64,000 nucleotides of DNA from Chryseobacterium sp. SORGH_AS_0447 (GTDB taxonomy: Bacteria; Bacteroidota; Bacteroidia; Flavobacteriales; Weeksellaceae): the NCBI RefSeq assembly GCF_030818695.1, contig NZ_JAUTAR010000001.1, positions 1,978,501 to 2,042,500 on the forward strand. The letters are read 5' to 3'. Every line of letters starts with the position of its first letter. The first letter of the stretch is position 1. The translations under genes were made by a program, and so were the position numbers. Below, piece by piece: positions 1-7,709 of the stretch. The notes under the pieces were generated by a model. The model searched no databases. It had not been told where the DNA came from and saw nothing but the letters and a program-made list of their open reading frames with translations.

Positions 1-2
1 CA

Positions 3-227
3 TGGATAACAATACAAGAGATTAAAAACTATTGCAGTTTTAAACATGTTGATCTAAAAGGTAATGCAGTTATTGAAGATATAAATGATATATTAAGTAA
101 TATCTCAAAAATAAATATAAATGAAAATAAATCTAAGGAATGCAATCCGTTAATTTCAGATGACGATTTGAAATATTTTTTTCCAAAGAGAATAGATAAA
201 AATGGTCCTGTTTACTATAAGAAATAA
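3..227 (+). CDS. 3' end of a hypothetical protein, cut by the window edge
   Basis: An open frame runs in from the window edge and stops at TAA 225-227, giving about 74 residues. It is rich in Asn, Asp, Ile and Lys and ends with Tyr-Tyr-Lys-Lys. No motif is recognisable. Composition and position, just before an Rhs remnant and followed by a terminator, match the immunity genes further on, so it may be the immunity protein of a toxin lying outside the window. That role is inferred from context only. Confidence 0.5.
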   Translation, partial: WITIQEIKNYCSFKHVDLKGNAVIEDINDILSNISKININENKSKECNPLISDDDLKYFFPKRIDKNGPVYYKK

Positions 228-279
228 AGATTAATACTTTTTATTTTAAAAAATATTGAGTTAAACAATAATAAAAATG

Positions 280-310
280 GGCAATCAAAATGGTTGCCTG
301 TTTTATTTTA
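280..310 (+). terminator. Intrinsic terminator after the partial first gene
   Basis: GGCAATC (280-286) and GGTTGCC (292-298) form a 7-bp stem with one G-T pair around a 5-base loop, followed by TGTTTTATTTTA. It ends the gene entering from the left edge. Confidence 0.6.
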
Positions 311-365
311 TGTTAATACGTTCTTTTATAAACAGTAGTTATATTTACAGTTGTACAATTTTTAA

Positions 366-491
366 GAGAATTGTGAATACAGCGCAGAAGTTCTTGAAGA
401 AAACAATTTTTACCCGTTTGGGCTGAAGTAAGAAGGCTACAACCAGACGGCAGGCAATCCTTCTTAAAGCTACCAGTATAACGGAAAAGAA
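366..491 (+). pseudogene. Decayed upstream part of an Rhs core, with two in-frame stops
   Basis: This stretch is in the same frame as the Rhs gene that follows. It reads as Rhs core: EENNFYPFGLK, a stop at 429-431, then EGYNQTAGNPS, a second stop at 465-467, then SYQYNGKE continuing into the core at 492. In intact Rhs proteins these stops are normally a residue such as His and a Tyr. Each TAA therefore replaces a sense codon, with no frameshift. The bulk of a normal Rhs protein is absent, so this is a displaced and decayed 3' segment. Confidence 0.75.
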
Positions 492-1514
492 TTGCAGAAG
501 GAAACGGGCTGGAGCGATTACGGGGCCAGGATGTATATGGCTGACATCGGAAGATGGGGGGTGATTGATCCGTTGGCTGATCAATACAGAAGACTGACTC
601 CTTATAATTATGCAGCAAATAACCCGATCCGGTTTATCGATCCGGATGGCAGGAAGATTCAGGCGCCTACAGGGAGCCCTGATTCTATACCACCGACTAT
701 GGCTCCGGGGAGTATGCTGGATTATTATGCGCGGGGAGGAACGGGAAGCACTTCGGATATTTTGAAATTCATGGGCCAGGAAGATATGCTTGGGAATTTC
801 TATGCCATTTATAACAGTGGCGGCGGTGGGGGAAGTGGACCTGGCCCTAAAAGCAGTACTGGACCGGGATTAATACAAAGAATAGGTAATTTCTTTAGAA
901 GCCTATTTAGAGGAAAAGTATCAGGGACAATACAAGAGTTTGGACCACTGGAGAAAGTTCCGATGAGTTACGGACAAACAAGGCTGTTTGGACTAATTAG
1001 AAATGCAAATGTAAATGCCAATGGAGAAAGCGCATTAGAACAATATAGAGCATGGAGAGATAACCCATCATATAATGCAGGTGAAAGCTGGCTTGATCGA
1101 TTTGCCCGAAATGTGAACAGCAGCCACATGGAAATTCTACGTGATGAAGGAAGCGGTGGCGGATTAATGTGGGGCGGATATGGAAATAGTGTCAACGCAA
1201 TTGAGGAAGCGATCATCGAAACCGAAGTTCAGTATACGAAATCAAGTTTATCTTTAGGAAGACAAATGCATAGCGCATACAAGGTAGGAGAAAGTGGGAT
1301 TAAGGAATTTAGACTGCCAAGTGGTAAGAGAATAGATTTTCTAGACATCGAAAATGGTGTAATTTATGAATTGAAGCCTTACAATCCTAGGTCAATGAAC
1401 GCTGGCGAGAGACAACTTCAAATGTATTTGAAAGAAATTCAGTCACCTGCAACTATAGAAAGGTACCCAATGTTAAAGGGTATACAATGGAGAACTGTTT
1501 TAGAAACCTATTAA
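492..1514 (+). CDS. Rhs core remnant with a C-terminal PD-(D/E)XK-like nuclease toxin
   Basis: Residues 1-55 are the end of the Rhs repeat-associated core: [19 protein letters not shown], then [11 protein letters not shown]. That DPDG-type boundary is where Rhs shells switch to a variable toxin. A Gly/Ser/Pro-rich linker follows. The C-terminal ~85 residues contain G-R-Q-M-H-S-A-Y and then an Asp (KRIDFLD) and E-L-K ([11 protein letters not shown]), spaced as in PD-(D/E)XK restriction-fold nucleases; this assignment is by motif only. The listed start is TTG and is not a genuine start, because the frame continues upstream through two stops. A putative immunity gene begins 5 bases after the stop. 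It probably represents an orphan cassette that is silent or available for recombination into an intact Rhs gene. Confidence 0.75.
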   Translation: MQKETGWSDYGARMYMADIGRWGVIDPLADQYRRLTPYNYAANNPIRFIDPDGRKIQAPTGSPDSIPPTMAPGSMLDYYARGGTGSTSDILKFMGQEDMLGNFYAIYNSGGGGGSGPGPKSSTGPGLIQRIGNFFRSLFRGKVSGTIQEFGPLEKVPMSYGQTRLFGLIRNANVNANGESALEQYRAWRDNPSYNAGESWLDRFARNVNSSHMEILRDEGSGGGLMWGGYGNSVNAIEEAIIETEVQYTKSSLSLGRQMHSAYKVGESGIKEFRLPSGKRIDFLDIENGVIYELKPYNPRSMNAGERQLQMYLKEIQSPATIERYPMLKGIQWRTVLETY

Positions 1515-1519
1515 AAATC

Positions 1520-1972
1520 ATGAATAGTAAAGAATTTAAATCAGTATTTGGCGAAATAGCTAAATCCAACGATTTTAAACAAGCATTTGGAGGATGGTAT
1601 AAAGAAAGTTCTGAATGCATTGCCATACTTGAATTGCAAAAATCAAATTTTTCAGATAGTTATTATTTAAATGTTAAGATATTTATCCAAGGGATCTTTG
1701 GTCTGAAACATTCTCCATCGAAAAATTTAATAAAAAGTCCTATGGGAGATATTACAAATCAAATGAGAGATCTTGATGTCTTGAATTTTGATAATTCTAT
1801 TAGTGAGACAGATAGAATTGAACTCTTAAAAGTACTCTTTAAAGATTGTATATTACCTTTCATCAACAATTTATTATCTAAAGCTAGTATAAAAGAAATG
1901 GCTGATACAGGAAAGATATGTTTACTTCCTGCTGTGAAAAAGGAGTTGGAGAAAATAACCCATACCATTTAG
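1520..1972 (+). CDS. DUF4304-family protein, probable immunity protein
   Basis: This 150-residue acidic/amphipathic protein has the DUF4304 pattern: an N-terminal NSKEFKSVFGEI, then WYKESSECIAILELQKS and DSYYLNVKIFI. DUF4304 proteins commonly sit beside polymorphic toxins. ATG 1520 is preferred over the upstream start at 1487, which would overlap the toxin gene. The ATG lies 5 bases after the toxin stop, the usual toxin-immunity arrangement. It is expected to act in the cytoplasm by neutralising the nuclease encoded upstream; the partnership is inferred from order and spacing. Confidence 0.75.
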   Translation: MNSKEFKSVFGEIAKSNDFKQAFGGWYKESSECIAILELQKSNFSDSYYLNVKIFIQGIFGLKHSPSKNLIKSPMGDITNQMRDLDVLNFDNSISETDRIELLKVLFKDCILPFINNLLSKASIKEMADTGKICLLPAVKKELEKITHTI

Positions 1973-2213
1973 ATTATTAGAAGGAGCTGAATATGAAGCC
2001 GCCAGAAAAGCTGCAAGTCAAGCTAATCAGTTGATAAGAAGAGCTAATCCTGAATTATATAAAGGATTAGAAATATATGAAATACACCCGGTTAAATTCG
2101 GTGGAAGTCCAACAGATCCAATGAATAAAGTCGCAATTCCACGAGATTATCATAGACAAGTTGTTACCCCTTGGTGGAATAATAATATGAGAGCAGTTAA
2201 TAAAATACCATAA
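1965..2213 (+). pseudogene. Headless Rhs C-terminal toxin tip
   Basis: In frame from about 1965 the sequence reads LLEGAEYEAARKAA, RRANPELYKGLEIYEIHPVKFGGSPTDPMNK and ends with PWWNNNMRAVNKIP. This style of C-terminus, a helix followed by IHPVKFGGSPTDP.NK and an H, is seen at the ends of Rhs and other polymorphic toxins and resembles HNH-like nuclease tips. No start codon, core or linker is present; the module overlaps the last codons of the DUF4304 gene in another frame. It looks like a toxin cassette that lost everything upstream. A SUKH-type gene follows after 3 bases. Confidence 0.7.
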
Positions 2214-2216
2214 ATT

Positions 2217-2549
2217 ATGAACAGCAACTTTGAGTTTTCTAAAGATTATATTTCTTTTATGGAGAATTTGCAAGACAATGAAATTAACTCTGAAAATGGA
2301 TATATTGAGTTATTTCCATTAGAGGAATTGGAAAAAATTAATGAGGAATATGAAACTGATAAATTTGTCCCAAATTTTATAGCTATTGGAACTAATGGAG
2401 GTGGTGTAGGAATTTTTATTAATAAAGAAAACAATAATATTTATTCAATACCATTCATCGGGATGGAAGAAAGTGATGCTATTTTACTCGCTAATTCGTT
2501 TTCAGAGTTTTTGTATAAATTTGAAAATAATGAACTAGAAATATTTTAA
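2217..2549 (+). CDS. SMI1/KNR4 (SUKH) family immunity protein
   Basis: This 110-residue protein has the SUKH fold signature: IELFPLEELEKINEEY, FIAIGTNGGGVGIFI, then IYSIPFIGMEESDAILLANSFSEFL. SUKH proteins are the most widespread immunity proteins of nuclease polymorphic toxins. It starts 3 bases after the headless Rhs toxin tip, so that tip is the likely cognate. It is slightly short for the family and has no membrane segment, consistent with a cytosolic inhibitor. Confidence 0.8.
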   Translation: MNSNFEFSKDYISFMENLQDNEINSENGYIELFPLEELEKINEEYETDKFVPNFIAIGTNGGGVGIFINKENNNIYSIPFIGMEESDAILLANSFSEFLYKFENNELEIF

Positions 2550-2568
2550 TTGAAGTTAATAAATAAAG

Positions 2569-2892
2569 ATGAATTTTATAAATTTTATTGATTATTTAAT
2601 TGATACAGTAAAGCTTGATAATCTACTAATTGAGATGAATGTTGATAGAGAATCTGAAGCACTTATTGCTTGTTTAAAAGAATCTTTAGATATAAACTCA
2701 GAAGTTTCAATTTTTGGGATTGAAGAAACAGATGGGAAACTTATATTTGAAAAAAGCGGAACAAAGTTTATTGAGTTATTTCCTTTAGAAATGCTTCAAG
2801 AAATAACAATAGATTACGTTAATGCATATAAGAATTTATCACATTATGAAATTGCAAAAAAAATCATGGATTATAGGATAAACGATGCGTAA
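2569..2892 (+). CDS. Small hypothetical protein, possible second immunity protein
   Basis: This 107-residue acidic protein has no recognised family. It carries the stretch FIELFPLEMLQEI, close to the IELFPLEELEKI of the SUKH protein just upstream, so it may be a diverged relative or may hold the same N-terminal SUKH element. It lies 19 bases after the SUKH gene in the same direction and ends before a strong terminator. A toxin-immunity role is inferred from context. Confidence 0.55.
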   Translation: MNFINFIDYLIDTVKLDNLLIEMNVDRESEALIACLKESLDINSEVSIFGIEETDGKLIFEKSGTKFIELFPLEMLQEITIDYVNAYKNLSHYEIAKKIMDYRINDA

Positions 2893-2905
2893 TTTGTCAA
2901 AGCCC

Positions 2906-2930
2906 TAGCTTGCGCGAGTATCCGTTCGTA
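2906..2930 (+). repeat. REP-like sequence, copy 1
   Basis: A 25-base stretch containing TTGCGCGAGTATCCGTTCGT resembles the hairpin at 20976-21006. Both share GCGCGAGT, TCCG and TTCGT in the same order. This copy folds less perfectly than the second one. Confidence 0.45.
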
Positions 2931-2939
2931 CTTGTAGAT

Positions 2940-2972
2940 AATAAACCCCACCGCAATGCGGTGGGGTTTATT
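2940..2972. terminator. Bidirectional intrinsic terminator
   Basis: A near-perfect 16-bp inverted repeat (2940-2955 with 2957-2972) has a GC-rich core, CCCCACCGCA/TGCGGTGGGG, and A/T tracts on both sides. It separates the plus-strand immunity genes from the converging XRE remnant. Confidence 0.85.
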
Positions 2973-3159
2973 ATTTAGAAAAAGCCTGTTTCGTTTTAAA
3001 ATTCTGGATGATGTTATCTACCAGAAAGAACAGGTGTTCTTTGGTTGCAGGATCGAGCTTGTCGATATCTTCAATGCGCTTCATCACTTCTTTGTCGTAA
3101 GAAGAAATCTCACCTTCCCCGATTAAATAATCGACTGTTAAATTAAAGGTTTTGGCCAT
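2971..3159 (-). pseudogene. XRE-family regulator missing its N-terminal HTH
   Basis: The 62 residues match the second half of small Bacteroidota XRE regulators: MAKTFNLTVDYLIGEGE, then SYDKEVMKRIEDIDKL and HLFFLVDNIIQNF. The DYLIGEGE element normally follows the last helix of an HTH_3 domain of about 60 residues. That domain is absent upstream, where the sequence is unrelated. The Met used here corresponds to an internal residue, so this is most likely a truncated, non-functional remnant at the edge of a rearrangement. Confidence 0.65.
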
Positions 3160-3337
3160 TTAAAACACCGTCGACCAGAAACATTAGTCATCAAAAGAAT
3201 GTGGATTTATGGAAAAAAGCCAAAGCTGAACCCTGCGCATTTTTTCCCACAAGTCCACATTTACACCGGCGGCAACATCAAAACCACCCGAACCGCAAAA
3301 TAAATCAAAAGAAAGTATATATTTGTATACCTTTTAA

Positions 3338-3364
3338 TAAAAAGTCCGCTGGTCAGAGCGGACT
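3338..3364 (-). terminator. Intrinsic terminator of the 30-residue peptide unit
   Basis: AGTCCGCT (3343-3350) and AGCGGACT (3357-3364) form an 8-bp stem with a 6-base loop. Read on the minus strand it is followed by TTTTATT. A further imperfect hairpin (3384-3418) lies between it and the peptide ORF. Confidence 0.7.
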
Positions 3365-3419
3365 AAAAACATTAATTAAAGTGAAGTGATTGCGTTACTA
3401 TTGTTCACGCAGTCACTTT

Positions 3420-3512
3420 TTACTTCCCTGCATTTCTACAAACAATGACAAAACTTATCATTGCTAGAATAACTAAGAAAAGCATTCCGAGAAAAAGTAT
3501 CGACTCATTCAT
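3420..3512 (-). CDS. 30-residue single-span membrane peptide
   Basis: ATG at 3512 to TAA at 3420 encodes 30 residues: a short polar start (MNES), an uninterrupted hydrophobic run (ILFLGMLFLVILAMISFVIV), then CRNAGK. One membrane span with a basic tail is predicted. It has its own promoter 7 bases upstream (TATATTTG) and a terminator about 60 bases downstream, which argues for a real transcription unit. The ATG is so close to the promoter that the message may be leaderless or nearly so. Function unknown; it might be a membrane-acting small protein or the coding part of a small RNA. Confidence 0.5.
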   Translation of the reverse strand: MNESILFLGMLFLVILAMISFVIVCRNAGK

Positions 3513-3519
3513 TGTCTTG

Positions 3520-3550
3520 CAAATATAGTTGCACGCTTGTTTTATTACAA
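3520..3550 (-). promoter_or_regulatory. Bacteroidota-type promoter for the 30-residue peptide
   Basis: On the minus strand TTG (3548-3550), a 20-base spacer and TATATTTG (3520-3527) fit the group's vegetative consensus TTG-N19-TAnnTTTG. Confidence 0.65.
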
Positions 3551-3792
3551 GCCGAAATACGATGCATATACAATACTTTAATAAATATGTGGTTTAAAAA
3601 CCGTTTTTATTACATAATGAACTTGATGAAAGAAAATCAACCTTATTTTTTTCAATTGAAATAAAAAACAGTGAAACCCCATTTTTTTGTTCAGTTTAAA
3701 TCCCTATTTTTGGCACTGGTGGACAGAGCAGCGTTCAAAAAAAGTAAAAGTTCACACGAAGAAAAGAAGCCCTCGCGCAAGGAAAAAGTTGA

Positions 3793-4464
3793 GCAGGCTT
3801 TGTAGTTGGTGGAGGAACTACTGGTGTTTTAACAGTTGGAGAACTGCTTGATGCATTAACAGGAGGAGATGGTGGTACTCGGGATTTTTCAAAGTTTGAT
3901 TTTACTCAATTTGGAGCTGGGCCCGGACCGAAAAACCCTTTCACTCAATATGAAGTAAATAAGTTATTAGCTGGAGGAATTATTACGGGTATAGCAGCAA
4001 AAGCCTTACTTAGTGGGATTGCAGTGGAAGGCGTTGGAACAGGTGTAATAGGTTCCGGAGCATTAGCGGCTTCTTCCTCAGCAGGATGGGGGACTTTTGC
4101 AACCGTACTTACAAGAGCACTTTATATAGGAGCTTTGTTATCCATTAAAGATGAAGCTCCGCCGCAGAGATATTATGTATATGCAATATCAGGCAATGAG
4201 AAAATGGCTAAATTTGGAATTACAAGACAGAATGATCCCACTAGCCGACCTCAAAGTCAAATTTTCGGATTGAATAGAGATTATGTCAGAGAGGGTCCAC
4301 ATCGTTGGAAATTTTTGCAAGGTCCAGTAGACAGAGAAACAGCTTTAATTTATGAAAAATACTATGTCTGGGCATATACACAAAATTCTGGAGAAATGCC
4401 TTATGCACAGCGTTACCCTTATGCAGATGCCGTTACAAGACTTATAGATAAATTTGGAAAATAA
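3793..4464 (+). pseudogene. Headless Rhs toxin tip with a GIY-YIG-like C-terminus
   Basis: An open frame follows a stop at 3790-3792 and has no ATG; GTG 4024 is the first usable start. Residues before that read as an Rhs-type linker: GTTGVLTVGELLDALTGGDGG, then FGAGPGPKNPFTQYEV. The C-terminal ~100 residues contain YYVYAISG, KMAKFGITR, RPQSQ and EKYYVWAYTQN, in the order of GIY-YIG/URI nucleases (Y-x-Y, then K-x-G-x-T-R, a following Arg, and a Glu). This assignment is by motif only. The Rhs shell is missing, so it is probably a stored or decayed cassette. An immunity-type gene starts 7 bases after the stop. Confidence 0.65.
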
Positions 4465-4471
4465 AAAAGTA

Positions 4472-5152
4472 ATGAGAAATATTTGGTTTACGATTTATAC
4501 TGGAAATATACAAGAATATGATGGGATAGCTAACTATCGCACCTTATTAGAGATTCTGATGATTCCAGCAATTCAAGATAAAATCAATAGAGAAAAGAAG
4601 GCGCAAAAAATTATGCTAATGTTCTATAGTGATTTAAATAGAGATGATATAGCATATTTTAAAGAGCTTTATTACGGAAAAAAGGTTAATGGCGGTATAG
4701 TAAATTTATCAATATCTACAAAAAATATAGATTGGAGTTCATTTTCAGATCAGGAAAGGAAAAATTTTTTGATAGAGAAATGGAAAGTACTTTTCAATAA
4801 CTTATCCGACGATTATTTTTTGGTAGATAAATCTGAGGTTATCGATTCACTGGAAGAACTAAGAAAAGAGGAATGGAAACATACCAGTCTTTTATTCAAA
4901 AAAAAACTGAAGTACAATAAAGATGCATACAGCATTGTGATGGATATTTCAGTGGAAAAAGCGAAATTGGCTTTGGTGAGAGAATCCGACGAAAAATGGT
5001 TTATTCTTAAAGAGTTCGAAGAAGTCTGGAGAATAATGACGGATGGCAATTTTAAGAAATTTAAACTTGAAGAAGATATTTTGACCTTTGAAAACAGTAC
5101 ATTCTTCTTACCGCTTGAACAATTCGATTTGAGAGAAATTATCAAGGATTAA
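4472..5152 (+). CDS. Putative immunity protein, first of a tandem pair
   Basis: This 226-residue protein belongs to no family I recognise. ATG 4472 is chosen because the neighbouring paralog also begins MRNIWFT, and because the alternative start at 4454 lies inside the toxin gene. The second half (WKVLFNNLSDDYFLVDKSEV, SLEELRKEEWK, LFKKKLKYNK) is almost identical in the next gene. There is no signal peptide or membrane segment. Directly after a toxin tip, the expected role is cytosolic immunity; that is inferred from position. Confidence 0.65.
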   Translation: MRNIWFTIYTGNIQEYDGIANYRTLLEILMIPAIQDKINREKKAQKIMLMFYSDLNRDDIAYFKELYYGKKVNGGIVNLSISTKNIDWSSFSDQERKNFLIEKWKVLFNNLSDDYFLVDKSEVIDSLEELRKEEWKHTSLLFKKKLKYNKDAYSIVMDISVEKAKLALVRESDEKWFILKEFEEVWRIMTDGNFKKFKLEEDILTFENSTFFLPLEQFDLREIIKD

Positions 5153-5154
5153 TA

Positions 5155-5844
5155 ATGAGAAATATATGGTTCACATTTGATGCAGGCTCATCTGAAAAGT
5201 ATAATCAAATAGGTAATTACAGAACTTTGCTTGAAATTTTAATGATATCTGCGATTCAAGATAAACTTAATCGTGAAAAAAAAATTAGTAAAGTGATGTT
5301 TTGTTTTTCAGATAAATTAGAGTCAGATAATATTGAAAATTTAAAAAAAAACTATTATCAAAAAAAAGTATGGGAAGGGCTTGTCAATTTAGATGTGTCT
5401 GCAAAACATATAGATTGGAATGCTTTATCAGATCAGGGCAAGAAGGATTTTTTGATAGAGAAATGGAAAGTACTTTTCAATAATTTATCCGACGATTATT
5501 TTTTGGTAGACAAATCAGAAGTTATCAATTCATTAGAAGAACTCAGAAAAGAAGAATGGAAGTATACAAGTCTTTTATTCAAGAAAAAACTGAAGTACAA
5601 CAAAGAAACATACAGTATTGTGATGGATACTTCGGTGGAAATAGCAAAATTAGCTTTAGTAAGGGAGTCCGACGGAAATTGGTTTATTCTTAAAGAGTAT
5701 GAGGAAGTCTGGAAGATAATGATGGATGCTAATTTTAAGAATTTTAAACTTGAAGGAGATACTTTGACTTTAGAAAATAAAACTTTCTTTTTACCGCCTG
5801 AACAGTTCGATCTAAAGGAAATTATTAATAATATAACTAAATAG
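5155..5844 (+). CDS. Putative immunity protein, second of a tandem pair
   Basis: This 229-residue paralog of the preceding protein begins MRNIWFTFDAG and starts 2 bases after that gene's stop. The C-terminal two-thirds are highly conserved between the copies. The N-terminal third differs more (for example MLMFYSDLNRDD versus KVMFCFSDKLES). This pattern fits duplication followed by diversification of the part that recognises the toxin, as reported for other immunity arrays. No toxin lies between the copies, so the second may guard against a variant delivered by other strains. Confidence 0.65.
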   Translation: MRNIWFTFDAGSSEKYNQIGNYRTLLEILMISAIQDKLNREKKISKVMFCFSDKLESDNIENLKKNYYQKKVWEGLVNLDVSAKHIDWNALSDQGKKDFLIEKWKVLFNNLSDDYFLVDKSEVINSLEELRKEEWKYTSLLFKKKLKYNKETYSIVMDTSVEIAKLALVRESDGNWFILKEYEEVWKIMMDANFKNFKLEGDTLTLENKTFFLPPEQFDLKEIINNITK

Positions 5845-5861
5845 AAGTAGTAATCTTTAAA

Positions 5862-6314
5862 ATGAAAAGCATATTTATAACAATATTCGCAATCTTGAAT
5901 CTAACCATGTATGGACAAAAAAAATCTGTTTCTAAATCAACACAAATACAAGCAGGCAAAATGATATCGACGGGAGATAAAGAAATTGATAATTTAATCG
6001 TCAAATTAAAGAAGTCAATGGAAAATTATATGAAAGAAGCCAACCCTTCTTATTCTCAAAAAGATGTTAATGAGTGTGTATCTTTATTATCAAATTTTGT
6101 AATAAACATTTTCAAAACCCATTCAAAAGATGAAGCACTGTTAATTGTAAAATCTACGGTTTTAAAATTAAATGCTTTAAATGAGAGATGTGATCATTCT
6201 TTAATAGAAACAAATGAAAGAGAGCAGATTGCTGAAATAATAATTTTAGCAAGTCATAAAATGAAGTATAATTCTTTGAATGAAGATATCACTGAGAAAT
6301 GGAGAGAATGGTAA
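5862..6314 (+). CDS. Small secreted hypothetical protein
   Basis: This 150-residue protein has a signal peptide at about residues 1-18 (MKSIFITIFAILNLTMYG, then QKK). The mature part is helical and rich in Lys, Glu and Asn, with two Cys residues (NECVSLL and ERCDHSL) that could pair outside the cytoplasm. It lies 17 bases after the tandem immunity genes and before a terminator. It may be a periplasmic immunity or accessory protein; no family is recognised. Confidence 0.6.
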   Translation: MKSIFITIFAILNLTMYGQKKSVSKSTQIQAGKMISTGDKEIDNLIVKLKKSMENYMKEANPSYSQKDVNECVSLLSNFVINIFKTHSKDEALLIVKSTVLKLNALNERCDHSLIETNEREQIAEIIILASHKMKYNSLNEDITEKWREW

Positions 6315-6333
6315 AATAGAATTACTAAACGTC

Positions 6334-6360
6334 AAAGCCACCGAGTAAGGTGGCTTTTAT
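6334..6360 (+). terminator. Intrinsic terminator closing the Rhs cassette region
   Basis: AAAGCCACC (6334-6342) and GGTGGCTTT (6349-6357) form a 9-bp stem with a 6-base loop, followed by a short T-rich tract. Confidence 0.75.
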
Positions 6361-6589
6361 CTTTCTTCTTCCAGAACTTTATTTATATAGTTTTGCTTTG
6401 TAACAGAAAACGAACTATCAATAGCAGTATTAAAAGTATATTGGTCATATATCACAGCGTTAGTGATAAAAACAATTGTAGGTATTGCTGTTCGAAAAAT
6501 ATCATTAAAAACAGAACAACAAAGAAGCAATAGTATTTCTGCAAAAACTGCAACAGAAGATTTATAGAATTTTACAGTTACCATGCATA

Positions 6590-6829
6590 CCGGAAATTAA
6601 GACACTGGTAAACTCAAAAGCGAATCAGGTTTTTACAGACAGGCTCAGAAATTATCAATATCTAATCCCAAAAGAAATTCATTCAACCAAAAGATTTGGA
6701 ACGAATACGATTGAAAGATTGAATCTTACTATCAGAACTCATCTAAAAAGATTTAACAGAAGGACCATTTGTTTTACGGAGAGCAAAATAATTTTAAAAG
6801 CAATCCTTAAAATCTACTTTTGGGCATAA
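6590..6829 (+). pseudogene. 3' remnant of an IS1-family transposase
   Basis: In frame to TAA 6827-6829 the sequence reads NQVFTDRLRNY, IPKEIHSTKRFGTNTIERLN, TIRTHLKRFNRRTICFTES and finally KIYFW. This is the C-terminal DDE part of Bacteroidota IS1 transposases (IYTDRLNIY, then the T-N-x-I-E-R-x-N-L-x-x-R-T motif). The upstream half is missing or scrambled; a weak resemblance (YWSYITALVI, with VGIAV) in another frame near 6439 may be its frameshifted continuation. No terminal inverted repeats are evident. The 6361-6589 stretch holds no convincing gene. Confidence 0.65.
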
Positions 6830-6853
6830 ACCCTTCTGAACAAAGCCCTTACT

Positions 6854-7627
6854 TTAAACTTCATCCCTCCGCCCATACATCAAAATCCTTTTAAAAGAAT
6901 ACACCGCCGGGAACTTCGGAAATGCTTCTGCAATTCTTTGTTTGAATTCGGTGGTGAAAACGTTTTGCTGATCTGGGTCCAGCCTTTCCAGATAAGGGAT
7001 TAATGCCGATCCGGAAATAAAATTGAACAACGTATCATGATCTTCGGCAATGATCGGATATACTTTTTGAAAGACGTTTATATCTTCTAATCCGTTCTCG
7101 AAAAGAATTTGGACGTATTCGTCAAGGGTTAAAACCGGAGAGTGGATGTTCCAACCGTTCAATTGGCTGCTGAACGGTTCTTCCGAAGCCAGATCATAAA
7201 GAATCCGATTCAATAGATTTCCCGGCTGATACGGCATCTGTACGGCTAATTGACCGCCCGGATTTAGTTTCGAGATCAATTTCGGGAATAATTCCTGGTG
7301 GTCATCAGACCATTGCAGGGCCGCATTGCTGAAGATCAGGTCCCAGCTTTCATCGTTTTCCAGAACCTCTTCTGTGGTCATCTGCTTAAAATGAAGCCGT
7401 TCATGCTGAAGATTTCCGGCTTTGGCCAGCATTTCAGGGGACGAATCAATTCCTGTAAAAATGGATTGTGGGAATTTTTCAGTGAGAAGGGCCGTCTGTT
7501 CACCTGTCCCGCATCCGAGATCGATGGCTTTCATATCTTTTTCATCCGTAATCAGATCCGAAAGGTCAAAGAAAGGCTTAAAGCGGATATTTTTAAACTG
7601 GTTGTAAACGTCAGGATTCCACGGCAT
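6854..7627 (-). CDS. tam: Trans-aconitate 2-methyltransferase
   Basis: This 257-residue SAM-dependent methyltransferase is close in length and layout to E. coli Tam, which detoxifies spontaneously formed trans-aconitate by methyl esterification. It begins with the WNPDVY element typical of Tam. The Rossmann motif I is AIDLGCGTGEQT, motif II FTGIDSSPEML, and the post-binding motif DLIFSNAALQW, with FPKLISKLNPGGQLAVQMP further on. It is a cytosolic enzyme, transcribed alone on the minus strand; the Lrp/AsnC gene lies about 80 bases upstream in the same direction. Substrate specificity is inferred from similarity. Confidence 0.85.
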   Translation of the reverse strand: MPWNPDVYNQFKNIRFKPFFDLSDLITDEKDMKAIDLGCGTGEQTALLTEKFPQSIFTGIDSSPEMLAKAGNLQHERLHFKQMTTEEVLENDESWDLIFSNAALQWSDDHQELFPKLISKLNPGGQLAVQMPYQPGNLLNRILYDLASEEPFSSQLNGWNIHSPVLTLDEYVQILFENGLEDINVFQKVYPIIAEDHDTLFNFISGSALIPYLERLDPDQQNVFTTEFKQRIAEAFPKFPAVYSFKRILMYGRRDEV

Positions 7628-7709
7628 GATGGGGTTATTTTTAGATGATTGAAGATACGGATTTTATCAAATGAAAACAAACGCTTTGATCGGTTTTCCT
7701 TCAAGCGTA

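Noticed and set aside
3201..3389. 62-residue plus-strand frame
   Set aside because: No family, odd composition, and it crosses the terminator of the minus-strand peptide unit.
6357..6584. 75-residue minus-strand frame
   Set aside because: It is antisense to what appears to be decayed IS1 sequence; start and composition are not gene-like.
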